Assembly (NCBI GenBank): GCA_003219005.1
Contig: QHPG01000101.1
Span: forward strand, 1 to 57,947
Source of the DNA: Verrucomicrobiota bacterium
GTDB taxonomy: Bacteria; Verrucomicrobiota; Verrucomicrobiia; Chthoniobacterales; UBA10450
Direction: 5' to 3'
Length of the DNA stretch: 57,947 nucleotides
Each line of letters opens with the position of its first letter. The stretch's first letter is position 1. The translations under genes were made by a program, and so were the position numbers. Below are positions 15,228 through 23,208 of the stretch, piece after piece. The notes below the pieces were generated by a model. It did no database searches. It saw nothing but the letters and a program-made list of their open reading frames with translations, and was not told where the DNA came from.

Positions 15228-18119
15228 ATGACTTCCGCGCAGGAAAGGAAAATCAAGCAAACGGGGTGCGACGCGCGCTTTGATAATCTGACGCGTCAAC
15301 TATACGCGACTGACGCGTCCATTTATCAAATCGAGCCGGTAGGCGTCGCATTTCCGAAAAGTGCACAAGAGGCAAGTCTCGTTATCCGCGCAGCGGCTGA
15401 CGCGGGTTTTTCGGTGACGCCGCGTGGCGCCGGCACGAGTCTGGTTGGAAGTGCGATTGGCGAAGGATTGATCGTTGATTTTTCGCGCTATAACCGCCAG
15501 ATCACCGATCTCGATCTGGAAAAGCGCAGCGTGCGTGTCGAAGCGGGCGTGGTGCTCGACCAGCTCAACGATTTTCTGAGGCCGCACGGATTTTGCTTTG
15601 GCCCGGACGTCGCCACCAGCTCGCGCGCAACGCTGGGCGGAATGATTGCCAACAATTCCTCAGGCGCGCGTTGTCCTATCTACGGAACGACAGCCGATCA
15701 CGTTCGGTCGCTCGAAATCGTGATGGCCGATGGTCGGGTCGAAAAGATCGGCCAGACGCATGCATCATTGCGCAGCGAGCGCGCGAAGATTGAGGATTTC
15801 GTTCGCGCAGCGAAGTCAGAGATGACCGAGCGCTGGCCGCCGGGCTTGATCAAACGCTGGCCGGGTTACGGCATCGAGGGGTTCCTGCGCGCGCCGAATG
15901 ATCTCACCAATATTCTCGCCGGCAGCGAAGGCACGCTCGCCGCGATTTTCTCCGCCGAACTCAAGATCTCTCCGCTCCCGCGCGAAAAAGGATTGGGACT
16001 GATCTTCTTCGCATCAGTTGGAGAAGCGATGCAGGCCACCGTCGAGCTTCTCGATCTCAAGCCTACGGCGATTGAACACATCGATCGGCCTTTGCTCGAT
16101 CAAACCAAAGGCCAACTCCATTTTCAGGCGGCGCGTGATTTGCTCGAATTGGATTCAAAACCGTGCGAAGCGATTTTGATCGTCGAGTTCTACGACGAGA
16201 TTGCAGAGCGGTTGTCGATCTTGGAATCGAGAAAGATCGGGCTGCGCACGAAAATTCTGAGCGACCCGGCGCAGATGAATCTGGTCTGGTCGGTGCGCAA
16301 ATCTGGTCTCTCGCTTTTGACCGGCTGCATTGGGCCAGCAAAGCCGGTCGCATTCATTGAAGACGCTGCGGTGCGCCCGGCGCAACTGCCCGAATACGTG
16401 CGCGGACTGCAGTCGATCATGGAACCGCTCGGGCTGGAGGCGAGTTACTACGGCCATGCTGCCAGCGGATTGTTGCATGTCCGGCCTGTGCTCGATCTGC
16501 ATAGGGCGTCCGATCTGAAAAAATTCCGGCAAGTCGCTGATCAAACCTCGGCGCTGGTGCGGCAATTCAAAGGTTCGCTCTCCGCCGAGCACGGTGTCGG
16601 CATCGCGCGCACCGAATACATGCGCGACCAACTCGGCGACGAGCTCTTTGAAGTCTTGCGCGAGATTAAGCGCACATTCGATCCGAAGAACGTTTTTAAT
16701 CCTGGGAAATTTTTCAGCGACGGTCGCCACAAGATCGACAACCATTTGCGCGAAAACTTCACGCGCTCGCTCGAGCTTCCATTTCAACCGGTGCTCGCAT
16801 TCGCGTTCAAGGACCGCTCCTTCATCGGCAACCTCGAGCAATGCAACGGCTGCGGCGGCTGCCTCAAACAGACCGGCATCATGTGCCCAACCTTCATGGC
16901 CACTGGCGAGGAGGTCATGTCCACGCGCGGCCGCGCCAACATCATTCGCGCAGCCCTTGAGCTGCACGTAAACGGACGCGATGCCTTGAAATCCGAAGAA
17001 CTGGACGCCGCGCTGAGCAATTGTCTTTCCTGCAAAGGTTGCACGCCCGAATGCCCGTCGAACGTCAATCTCGCTCTCTTGAAAGCACAGATGCTTCACG
17101 CGCGGTGGCGGCGCGATGGCCTACCGTTACGCGAGCGAATCTTTAGCAACGTCGATGTGCTCGGACGAATCGGTTGCGCGGTGCGGGCGCTGGCAAATCC
17201 GATTCTCGACGTCAAGCCGTTGCGCGCGTTAATGGAGACAGCGCTTGGAATATCCGCGAAGCGCTCATTGCAACATTACGCACGCGAACGATTTGATCGC
17301 TGGTTTGCGCGACATTGTAGGGCGTCTGTGTCAGTCCCGAAAGCGTTCGGGATTCACAGAAACGCCCTACAGAAGCGTGGTCCCGTGATCCTTTGGGACG
17401 ACACCTTTGTGCGCTATCACGAACCGCACATTGGCATCGCCGCAGTAAAAGTTCTCGAAGCACTGGGGTTCGAGGTTGCGTTCGTGAAAAATCGGCGCTG
17501 CTGCGGACGACCAGCATTCAGCGTCGGAAATCTCGATGCCGCCGCGAAACTCGGCAAACACAACATTGCGCTTCTAAATTCTTCCACTTCTCACCTCTCG
17601 CCTCTCACGTCTCAACAATCGGCGCCGCCGATCTTATTCCTCGAGCCCTCTTGCTGGTCGATGTTCGTGGAGGATTATCGCGAGCTAAATATCGAAGGCG
17701 CAGACGACGTAGCGAAGCGCTGTTTCCTGTTCGAAAAATTTATTGACGATCTGCTCGCGCAAGAACCAGATGCACTTCAATTCGTCGAACGTCCGGCAAC
17801 CATTGCGATTCATCCGCATTGCCACGCAAAGTCGATCATGGATGCGACTTTCATGCGCAGACTGGCGGAACGCTTGCCGGGCAGGAAAGCCACCGTACTC
17901 GACACTGCGTGTTGCGGAATGGCAGGCGCATTTGGCGCACTCGCAGAGAAATACGACCTTTCCGTCCAGGTCGCCCAGCGCTTGCTCAACGCAATCGACA
18001 ATCAGCCGCCTGAGACAGAAATCGTCGCCTCAGGCACAAGTTGCCGCCATCAAATCACTGATCTAAGCAACGCGCGCCCAAAACACATGGCCGAGTTGCT
18101 CGCTGAAGCAATTGTGTGA
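15228..18119 (+). CDS. FAD-linked oxidase / Fe-S oxidoreductase fusion (D-2-hydroxyacid dehydrogenase type)
   Basis: A 963-residue fusion of a GlcD/DLD-like flavin half and a GlpC-like half, as in YdiJ-type D-2-hydroxyacid (for example D-lactate) dehydrogenases. FAD_binding_4 covers about 35-180 ('TPRGAGTSLVGS'), the C-terminal oxidase domain about 210-490 ('SAEHGVGIARTEY'), then two Fe-S clusters ('CNGCGGC', 'CLSCKGCTPECP') and two CCG-domain motifs ('CCGRPAF', 'CCGMAGAFG'). Two stretches look inserted in frame: residues about 697-715, encoded by a perfect palindromic repeat, and about 784-798, Ser/Leu/Pro-rich from a CT-rich repeat. Both are in linkers. Passes electrons to quinone or a cytochrome, inferred. 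Confidence 0.92.
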   Translation: MTSAQERKIKQTGCDARFDNLTRQLYATDASIYQIEPVGVAFPKSAQEASLVIRAAADAGFSVTPRGAGTSLVGSAIGEGLIVDFSRYNRQITDLDLEKRSVRVEAGVVLDQLNDFLRPHGFCFGPDVATSSRATLGGMIANNSSGARCPIYGTTADHVRSLEIVMADGRVEKIGQTHASLRSERAKIEDFVRAAKSEMTERWPPGLIKRWPGYGIEGFLRAPNDLTNILAGSEGTLAAIFSAELKISPLPREKGLGLIFFASVGEAMQATVELLDLKPTAIEHIDRPLLDQTKGQLHFQAARDLLELDSKPCEAILIVEFYDEIAERLSILESRKIGLRTKILSDPAQMNLVWSVRKSGLSLLTGCIGPAKPVAFIEDAAVRPAQLPEYVRGLQSIMEPLGLEASYYGHAASGLLHVRPVLDLHRASDLKKFRQVADQTSALVRQFKGSLSAEHGVGIARTEYMRDQLGDELFEVLREIKRTFDPKNVFNPGKFFSDGRHKIDNHLRENFTRSLELPFQPVLAFAFKDRSFIGNLEQCNGCGGCLKQTGIMCPTFMATGEEVMSTRGRANIIRAALELHVNGRDALKSEELDAALSNCLSCKGCTPECPSNVNLALLKAQMLHARWRRDGLPLRERIFSNVDVLGRIGCAVRALANPILDVKPLRALMETALGISAKRSLQHYARERFDRWFARHCRASVSVPKAFGIHRNALQKRGPVILWDDTFVRYHEPHIGIAAVKVLEALGFEVAFVKNRRCCGRPAFSVGNLDAAAKLGKHNIALLNSSTSHLSPLTSQQSAPPILFLEPSCWSMFVEDYRELNIEGADDVAKRCFLFEKFIDDLLAQEPDALQFVERPATIAIHPHCHAKSIMDATFMRRLAERLPGRKATVLDTACCGMAGAFGALAEKYDLSVQVAQRLLNAIDNQPPETEIVASGTSCRHQITDLSNARPKHMAELLAEAIV
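17316..17371. repeat. palindromic repeat inserted in-frame in the FAD/Fe-S oxidase gene
   Basis: TGTAGGGCGT..CTGTG at the left pairs with CACAG..ACGCCCTACA at the right, and the centre TCCCGAA-AGCG-TTCGGGA is a perfect hairpin. It encodes about 19 residues without a stop, between the Fe-S and CCG domains. Its first 19 nt equal the arm in ctaA. Confidence 0.85.
17579..17620. repeat. CT-rich tandem segment inside the FAD/Fe-S oxidase gene
   Basis: Degenerate repeats of CTTCTCACCTCTCGCCTCTCACGT type encode SSTSHLSPLTSQQS in the CCG domain just before 'LFLEPSCW'. Family members usually go straight from 'HNIALLN' into 'FLEPSC', so I read this as a second in-frame insertion. Confidence 0.5.
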
Positions 18120-18217
18120 GCGAAAAGGCAGATGGATTAAGAAGTATGTTTTTCTTCCGTACGTAATTCTTGCTTCCTGCTTCATTCCTTCCGTGTTCTT
18201 CTTTCATCGTTGATGTT

Positions 18218-18928
18218 ATGAAACTCGTGCCCATTACATTTTTCTCCGCCGTAACCATCGCCTGCGCCACGGATGTTCCCATCACTCAGGACGAACTCGT
18301 CCGTCGCAGTCAGGAACTCTACGACGCCATCGTTCCCGGCAATCAGGCGCCGTGGAAAAAATACTTCGCCGAAGACTGCATCTTTGCCGACGAGAAAGGG
18401 CGCATTTTCGATAAACCAAAACTGATCGCCGACATCAACCCGATGCCGGCCGGGTATTCCGGAGCGATTAAAATCGAGAACGCCCAGAGCCGAATTATCG
18501 GCAACACCGCCATACTCAGTTACGACGCTGACGAGACGGAGACGATCTTCGGCCAAAACCTGAAGGCGCGTTATCACATCACTGACACCTGGCTGCAGCG
18601 CAACGGCAATTGGCAGATCATCGCCAGCCAGGCGCATCGCTATTACGAAGACCCCGCCGTGGGAAAAGCCGATCCAAAAAAGTTCGCCGACTACATCGGC
18701 ACGTACGAACTGGGACCTGGCCAAACGAGATCTGTCATTGCCAAAGGCGACAATCTATTTGTCGAACGAAACGGCAAAAAGGAGCAACTGCTCCCGGAAG
18801 CATCAGAGATTTTCTTCCGCAAAGGTGTCGAAGGCAGAATTCTGTTTCATTATGCTGCTACCGGCAAAGTGGACGCATTGATCGATCGTCGTAACAACGA
18901 GGACGTCATCTGGCGCAAAACGAAATAA
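18218..18928 (+). CDS. exported NTF2-like (DUF4440/SnoaL) protein
   Basis: 236 residues with an N-terminal signal peptide (MKLVPITFFSAVTIACA) followed by an NTF2-like cone domain ('ELYDAIVPGNQAPWKKYFAEDCIF', 'ILSYDADETETIFGQ', 'NWQIIASQAHRYYEDP') and a C-terminal beta-rich domain of about 80 residues ('YIGTYELGPGQTR') like those after serine-hydrolase domains. Periplasmic; the Cys at the signal end may be lipidated, but the lipobox is weak. The track start at 18170 is upstream of the natural ATG at 18218. Function unknown; ligand binding or a stress role is typical for the fold. Confidence 0.8.
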   Translation: MKLVPITFFSAVTIACATDVPITQDELVRRSQELYDAIVPGNQAPWKKYFAEDCIFADEKGRIFDKPKLIADINPMPAGYSGAIKIENAQSRIIGNTAILSYDADETETIFGQNLKARYHITDTWLQRNGNWQIIASQAHRYYEDPAVGKADPKKFADYIGTYELGPGQTRSVIAKGDNLFVERNGKKEQLLPEASEIFFRKGVEGRILFHYAATGKVDALIDRRNNEDVIWRKTK

Positions 18929-19045
18929 TCGGTTTCGCTTTCCGCAATCTGCAATCCTTGTTTTCTCCCCGCTATAGCCGAATCCTATCGCGACTAGACG
19001 CATAAAGTATTTCAATCAGCGGCCTGCTTGTGGCCAGTTGATTAT

Positions 19046-19219
19046 ATGAAAACTACAATGCCGATAGGACAGCGCATTTCGCGCTTCCTGGAGGAACGAT
19101 ATGTGCACAGGGCGCATCCGCATTATTTTCCGGAGTTCGCCCTCTTTGGAGCAATCCTGCTCCTCGGCGTCTGGCCGATGCTATCGCTGGTGGCGAGGGC
19201 GCTGGAGACGATGAGATAA
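19046..19219 (+). CDS. small membrane protein, 57 residues
   Basis: Unrecognised. An amphipathic, basic first half (QRISRFLEERYVHRAHPHYFPE) precedes one hydrophobic helix (about 32-51, FALFGAILLLGVWPMLSL). Isolated between the NTF2-like gene and the convergent LysR gene, 5 nt from the latter's stop. ATG 19046 preferred to the track's 19028 because the natural protein seems to start MKTTMPIG. Confidence 0.55.
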   Translation: MKTTMPIGQRISRFLEERYVHRAHPHYFPEFALFGAILLLGVWPMLSLVARALETMR

Positions 19220-19223
19220 AATC

Positions 19224-20141
19224 CTAGCGCTTCGCGTCGCTCGCGATTGGCGCATCCTGGGGAGACAAGGCAGATGAAGCTTCCTGACGGAACGCTGCGG
19301 CCGCCTTGCTCTGAAACCGGAGCGGGTTGTAAAGAACATTGAGTTCCCGCTCGGGGACCGGTGGAGCGAACGGCAGACTGACGCATCCGGGCGTGGCGTG
19401 ATGTTTCACCATCATTTGCGGGACAATTGAAACGCCGATTCCGGCTGCGACCATGTTAGCAATCGTGCTGAGTTGGCTTCCAGCCAGCGCGACCTCCGGA
19501 TGCAAACGACGCGACTCGAGCAGGTGATGCACCTGTTGCGAGAGGCAATGCATCTCGTGCAGGAGCAGAAAACGTTGCGATTTAAGATCGTCGAACGTGA
19601 TCACGGTCTGCTTTGCCAGAGGATGTCCTTCCGGTACGAGCGCAAGCAACGGTTCGTTGCCGAGATGCTCGATGCGGAGAGTCGGACTTTTTTGACAAGT
19701 AGAGGCCAAGGCCACGTCCAGCTCACCGGTTTCGATGCGCCGAACGATTCGCTCGGTTGCGTCCTCCACGATGTGCAGTGTCACGTCTGGATAATGGTTT
19801 TGGAATGTCACGACCAGTTCCGGGAGGACATATGGCGCGATTGTGGGAATTGCGCCTACAGCCACATCGCCGGCAATTTTGCCCTTGAGCTCGTCCACGC
19901 AACGGCGTGCATCGCCGATCGACGCCAAAATTTGTCGCGCGTAATCGAGCAAACAACGCCCAGCTTCGGTGATAACGACCGAACGCGGCAGACGGTCGAA
20001 CAACGGCTGGCCGATCTCCGCTTCCAATTTTCGGATCTGCTGACTAAGCGAAGGCTGTGCCACTCGCACCTTCGTCGCCGCGCGGGAAAAATTTCCCTCG
20101 TCCGCCACCGCGACGAAATAACGCAACTGATGAAGTTCCAT
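19224..20141 (-). CDS. LysR-family regulator, OxyR-like
   Basis: DNA-binding LysR-type regulator. The N-terminal winged helix 'LRYFVAVADEGNFSRAAT..RVAQPSLSQQIRKLE' is textbook, followed by a periplasmic-binding-protein-like effector domain. The effector domain contains 'LLLHEMHCLSQQVHHLLE', closely resembling the region of the peroxidatic Cys in OxyR, but the second OxyR cysteine is not seen nearby. It could sense peroxide through one Cys, or bind a metabolite (CynR/BenM-like). No catalase or peroxiredoxin gene is in the window; upstream gene in the same direction is the arginase-fold protein, 51 nt away. Confidence 0.9.
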   Translation of the reverse strand: MELHQLRYFVAVADEGNFSRAATKVRVAQPSLSQQIRKLEAEIGQPLFDRLPRSVVITEAGRCLLDYARQILASIGDARRCVDELKGKIAGDVAVGAIPTIAPYVLPELVVTFQNHYPDVTLHIVEDATERIVRRIETGELDVALASTCQKSPTLRIEHLGNEPLLALVPEGHPLAKQTVITFDDLKSQRFLLLHEMHCLSQQVHHLLESRRLHPEVALAGSQLSTIANMVAAGIGVSIVPQMMVKHHATPGCVSLPFAPPVPERELNVLYNPLRFQSKAAAAFRQEASSALSPQDAPIASDAKR

Positions 20142-20192
20142 AGAAAAATCGTGTCGAAGGGAGAGTTACGGTAATCGCAATTTGGGATGAGT

Positions 20193-21035
20193 TCAGGCCA
20201 ACAACAGCCAGAGTTTTTCCAGAGCCGCAAAATTGATTGCGCGAATCTTTACTTCATCGGGTAATCGAATTTTCGGGTGATCGAATTCCGCGGCGAAACG
20301 CTGTTTGCGCCGCGTATATTTCGGCGGCGAATACGCGCCGCAAATATCGCCACCTATGATCCGGCAGGATTCGCGCAGCTTTCCGAGCGCCCACTGAAGA
20401 TCGACAACCGAGAACCGGCCACTCTCCCAATTTGTCACCGCCTCTTCGATGCGCAGGCAATCAAGATCGATGGTGACGTAGATATTTTCGTTAGCGAGGC
20501 TTTTGGAAAATTGCTCAAAACGCTCGCGCCAATTGTCGCGAAGGATGGCGCCTTTTCGTTGCCGATCTTTCGCTGGCCGATCGTCTGCCCACGGATGCAC
20601 TTCAAGAATACCGGCGCGTTCCGCGCGGCGATTGCCAAAAATTTGGTGCGGCCACCAGCATTCAAAATTCCCGCAGCCCCAAACGCTCACGCGGCGCACA
20701 TGCGGAAGTTCCAGCGCGCGATTGACCCAACCACCGCATCCCCATTTCGGCGGGCGCACGTCCCAGTCCGGATGATTGTCGAACGAAACCAGCACGACCG
20801 GTCCAGCGACGCGGCGTAATCGAAGCGCGGTTAAATAGTGAAAGTCGCCCGACCCGTAAAGCAGGAACGGCACGGTGAGATTCGTCTCGTGTTCGCCATA
20901 AAATTTTTCGATCAAACGCGGCGGCGCGGAGAAGCGCAATTGCGGCCCCCACTTGCGCGCATTCAGGGCAGGCAAATGCACCGGCTCGCCCTCCCAGGCG
21001 CCATCGAGATCAAAATGGAGCGCGCGCAAATCCAA
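20193..21035 (-). CDS. arginase/ureohydrolase-fold protein
   Basis: 280 residues with two metal-binding motif candidates of the ureohydrolase fold, 'VSFDNHPDWD' (compare DAHxD) and 'VTIDLDCL' (compare SxDxDxxDP), spaced as in arginase/agmatinase. The second motif lacks the final Asp-Pro, so activity on guanidino substrates is uncertain and deacetylase-like or unknown activity is possible. Start is TTG 21035 according to the track; no ATG nearby gives the conserved opening 'LRALHFDLDGAW'. Function not assigned with confidence. Confidence 0.7.
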   Translation of the reverse strand: MDLRALHFDLDGAWEGEPVHLPALNARKWGPQLRFSAPPRLIEKFYGEHETNLTVPFLLYGSGDFHYLTALRLRRVAGPVVLVSFDNHPDWDVRPPKWGCGGWVNRALELPHVRRVSVWGCGNFECWWPHQIFGNRRAERAGILEVHPWADDRPAKDRQRKGAILRDNWRERFEQFSKSLANENIYVTIDLDCLRIEEAVTNWESGRFSVVDLQWALGKLRESCRIIGGDICGAYSPPKYTRRKQRFAAEFDHPKIRLPDEVKIRAINFAALEKLWLLLA

Positions 21036-21057
21036 AGGCGTTTACGAAATTAGATAG

Positions 21058-21549
21058 ATGGCCGTCGAGACCAAGATTAAGAAACTACGCAAACACATCG
21101 CCCAGCGAAACTTTTTTGCGGTGATCGAATACGCTTTTCGCATCTTCGCCCGCCAATCCTCGTTCGTTCTCGGCAGCGCGTGGGCTTTTGTCTGGGCTGT
21201 GCTGGTCATTTTGGTCTGGGTACTTACCGGGCCGACATTCCATTTTTCAGACACCTAGCAGCTTGTCATCAACACAATCACCACGGTCATCACCTTCCTG
21301 ATGGTGTTTCTTATTCAGAACACACAAAACCGCGCCACCAAGGCCGTGCAGTTGAAGTTGGATGAGCTCATTCGCGCCGTCAGGAGCGCGCAATGAACTT
21401 CTCGATCTTGAAGATCTTTCCGATGACGAGCTGAGAAAGCTCCAAGCAATTTCAACGGCTGCGCAAAAAGGCCGAGCACGACGGCAATCAGCGCGGTGTT
21501 CGCGAGCAACATCGCGCGCCTGCCGCTACACAAGGCAAATCACTCTGAC
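21058..21549 (+). pseudogene. low-affinity iron permease family gene, decayed
   Basis: The first 66 codons read as the start of the Iron_permease (PF04120) family, ending 'TGPTFHFSDT', where relatives continue with W-QLVINT. The tryptophan codon is TAG here. The downstream frame continues with QLVINTITTVITFLMVFLIQ, exactly as in the family. Then the frame changes twice: after LIRAV (two bases missing before GARNELLDLEDLSDDELRKLQ) and again before QFQRLRKKAEHDG. One nonsense and two 2-nt deletions make a single intact protein impossible, so this is a pseudogene of an ORF once about 160 residues long. Two assembly errors plus a miscalled base are the alternative. Confidence 0.8.
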
Positions 21550-22202
21550 TTCGCTTCGCCCCTCCGCAAAAAAATCCTGCCGCTTGGGCACAATCGAAAA
21601 ACTTCGCAGTTCGAGCAATCTGGCTTGCGCGCGTAACAGCGGCGGCGTCCGTGCCAGATGAGCCAGTGACTCCAGTCCGTCCAATGCTCGCGGGGCACCA
21701 GCTTCATTAGATTGCGCTCGATTTTTTCTGCGTCTTTATGCTTCGTCAGGCCGAGACGCTGTGATAGACGGATCACGTGCGTGTCCACCACGATCCCCTC
21801 GTCCTTGTGAAACGCGTTGCCGAGAACGACGTTCGCCGTTTTGCGGCCAACACCCGGCAAAGCGTTTAATTCCTCCATGGTATCCGGGACTTTGCCGCCA
21901 TGTTCCTCTGCGATCGCGCGCATTGCGCCGCGAATGCTTTTCGTCTTGCTGCGATAAAACCCTGTCGATCTGATTGCATTCTCGAATTCGGCCTGCGGCG
22001 CATTCGCGTAGTCTTTCGCGGTTCGATATTTCTTGAACACCGCCGGCGTGACCATGTTGACGCGTTTGTCCGTGCATTGCGCCGAGAGAATCGTCGCCAC
22101 CAGCAGCTCGAGCGGATTACGAAAATCCAATTCGCAATGCGCGTCGGGATAAACTTTCGGCCAAGCTTTCACCAGCCTGGCAACGCGTTCCCGAGCAGTC
22201 AT
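21540..22202 (-). CDS. nth: endonuclease III
   Basis: Base-excision repair DNA glycosylase/AP lyase for oxidised pyrimidines. Shows the helix-hairpin-helix 'LPGVGRKTANVVLG' with the catalytic Lys, the catalytic Asp in 'VVDTHVIRLSQRLGL', and the 4Fe-4S cluster spacing Cx6Cx2Cx5C in 'CYARKPDCSNCEVFRLC'. The track extends to 22259, but residues before MTARERVARL come from a repeat-containing spacer, so I start at ATG 22202 (220 residues, normal). The 3' end overlaps the last codons of the decayed permease gene. Confidence 0.94.
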   Translation of the reverse strand: MTARERVARLVKAWPKVYPDAHCELDFRNPLELLVATILSAQCTDKRVNMVTPAVFKKYRTAKDYANAPQAEFENAIRSTGFYRSKTKSIRGAMRAIAEEHGGKVPDTMEELNALPGVGRKTANVVLGNAFHKDEGIVVDTHVIRLSQRLGLTKHKDAEKIERNLMKLVPREHWTDWSHWLIWHGRRRCYARKPDCSNCEVFRLCPSGRIFLRRGEAKSE

Positions 22203-22218
22203 CCGCGCATTATGTGGT

Positions 22219-22236
22219 GCAGACAATCTTGTCTGC
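22219..22236. repeat. short palindrome upstream of nth
   Basis: GCAGACAA-TC-TTGTCTGC, perfect 8-bp arms, followed by AGTGTGGAGCGC. Of the same style as the GCAGGCT/AGCCTGC element at 44973-45007. Confidence 0.6.
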
Positions 22237-22240
22237 AAGT

Positions 22241-22383
22241 GTGGAGCGCTTACGCGCAAATCTTTTGTCGGCGTGATTTCCTACGCGCTCGGCGTTGCCG
22301 CAACGTTCTTCAACGTGCACCTTGCGTTCGTGCTTTTACGCTCTGACCCCGCTATTCTTATCACTCCGCCGCATCCGAAGTAA
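22241..22383 (+). pseudogene. probable remnant of a TMEM175-like (DUF1211) membrane protein
   Basis: An open stretch with no start reads RKSFVGVISYALGVAATF, then a hydrophobic segment and a terminal ITPPHPK before TAA at 22381. This resembles the last helices of TMEM175/DUF1211 potassium-channel-like proteins ('..YALGIALAFVSPWLAL..'). The sequence begins directly after the repeat at 22219-22236, so the rest of the gene seems deleted. Short, so recognition is tentative. Confidence 0.4.
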
Positions 22384-22401
22384 TAGCTGGTAAAATTGCG
22401 C

Positions 22402-22650
22402 ATGAAATCAGAACAACTTGAAGAAGCGCCGAAAAAGTTCGGGCCCGTTGCGGTTCGTGCCCTGGCGGTAGGCGCGCAATCCATCGGCGCGATCGCCGCA
22501 GGCGCGCTCGCTATTGGCGCGGTGACGCTTGGCGTGGTCGCGATTGGCCGACTTGTGGTTGGGCGCGCGAAAATCAAACGTCTCGAAATCGGCGAGCTAA
22601 GAGTAACCCGCTTGTACGTCACCGAATCGCTCGACACGCCGAATCAGTAG
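22402..22650 (+). CDS. small GA-rich repeat protein
   Basis: 82 residues built from about eight short repeats of the type AxGAxxIGAI/ALAIGAV, followed by 'GRAKIKRLEIGELRVTRLYV'. The regular six-residue spacing of Gly and small residues suggests a membrane-inserted or beta-solenoid-like structure. Such small GA-repeat proteins are seen in diverse bacteria without known function. ATG 22402 is taken rather than the TTG 22396 used by the track. Confidence 0.65.
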   Translation: MKSEQLEEAPKKFGPVAVRALAVGAQSIGAIAAGALAIGAVTLGVVAIGRLVVGRAKIKRLEIGELRVTRLYVTESLDTPNQ

Positions 22651-22740
22651 CGATCGGGCTCGGACTTCGTCGCTTTCATGTGGAGGAGCGTGAATAATGG
22701 ATTTGCTGAAGCGTTTCGCGAGCAGTCCTGATTTCTCGCT

Positions 22741-23094
22741 ATGAAAAAGTTCTTATTACATTCGCTTATCGCAGGGGCCGCTCTGGCCGGGATGGCAGGA
22801 TGCGCCCAGGTAAAGAAACCGGTGGCGCAGGTCACGGCGGCGAAGGTCGGTTCGCGTTTCGATCAAGTCGGGCGGGTTACTCTGTATTCCGGCGAGCCGT
22901 GCACGTCGCAAATCATGTTCGATTTTGACGGTGCAGGATCAACGATCTGGTTGGCGGCGCCGAGGCGTGAAACGGACATTCTCACCGACGCGGCGAATCA
23001 AAAGCGGCGCGTTCACGTTTCGGGAAAATGGCGACGTGGCGGACAACCGGACTGTAGCTATGTTGAAGTCGCCGGCGCGGAGTTAAGGAGATGA
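22741..23094 (+). CDS. predicted lipoprotein
   Basis: 117 residues with a signal peptide and lipobox ending 'LAGMAGC', which predicts lipidation at Cys21. The mature part is a compact beta-rich sequence (VGRVTLYSGEPCTSQIMFDF) with two further cysteines that could form a disulfide. No family recognised; likely an outer-membrane or periplasmic lipoprotein. Confidence 0.75.
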   Translation: MKKFLLHSLIAGAALAGMAGCAQVKKPVAQVTAAKVGSRFDQVGRVTLYSGEPCTSQIMFDFDGAGSTIWLAAPRRETDILTDAANQKRRVHVSGKWRRGGQPDCSYVEVAGAELRR

Positions 23095-23170
23095 AATCAA
23101 ACCAGCCTTCGCGCTGAGATTTTGCAAGCAAGAACGACAATTTCCCGAAGTCTCAGTCGTCCGTAGTTAA

Positions 23171-23203
23171 TCGAGAGATTCCTCGACTTCGCTCGGAATG
23201 ACA
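23171..23203. repeat. half copy of the TGTCATTC-GAGCGAAG repeat
   Basis: Reads on minus TGTCATTCCGAGCGAAGTCG and then AGGAATCTCTCGA. Only one arm is well preserved; it lies just downstream of the ahcY stop. Same family as 15151-15225 and 38875-38969. Confidence 0.6.
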
Positions 23204-23208
23204 GACTT

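Noticed and set aside
16155-17099. 314-codon minus-strand ORF
   Set aside because: Antisense to the FAD/Fe-S oxidase; no recognisable domain.
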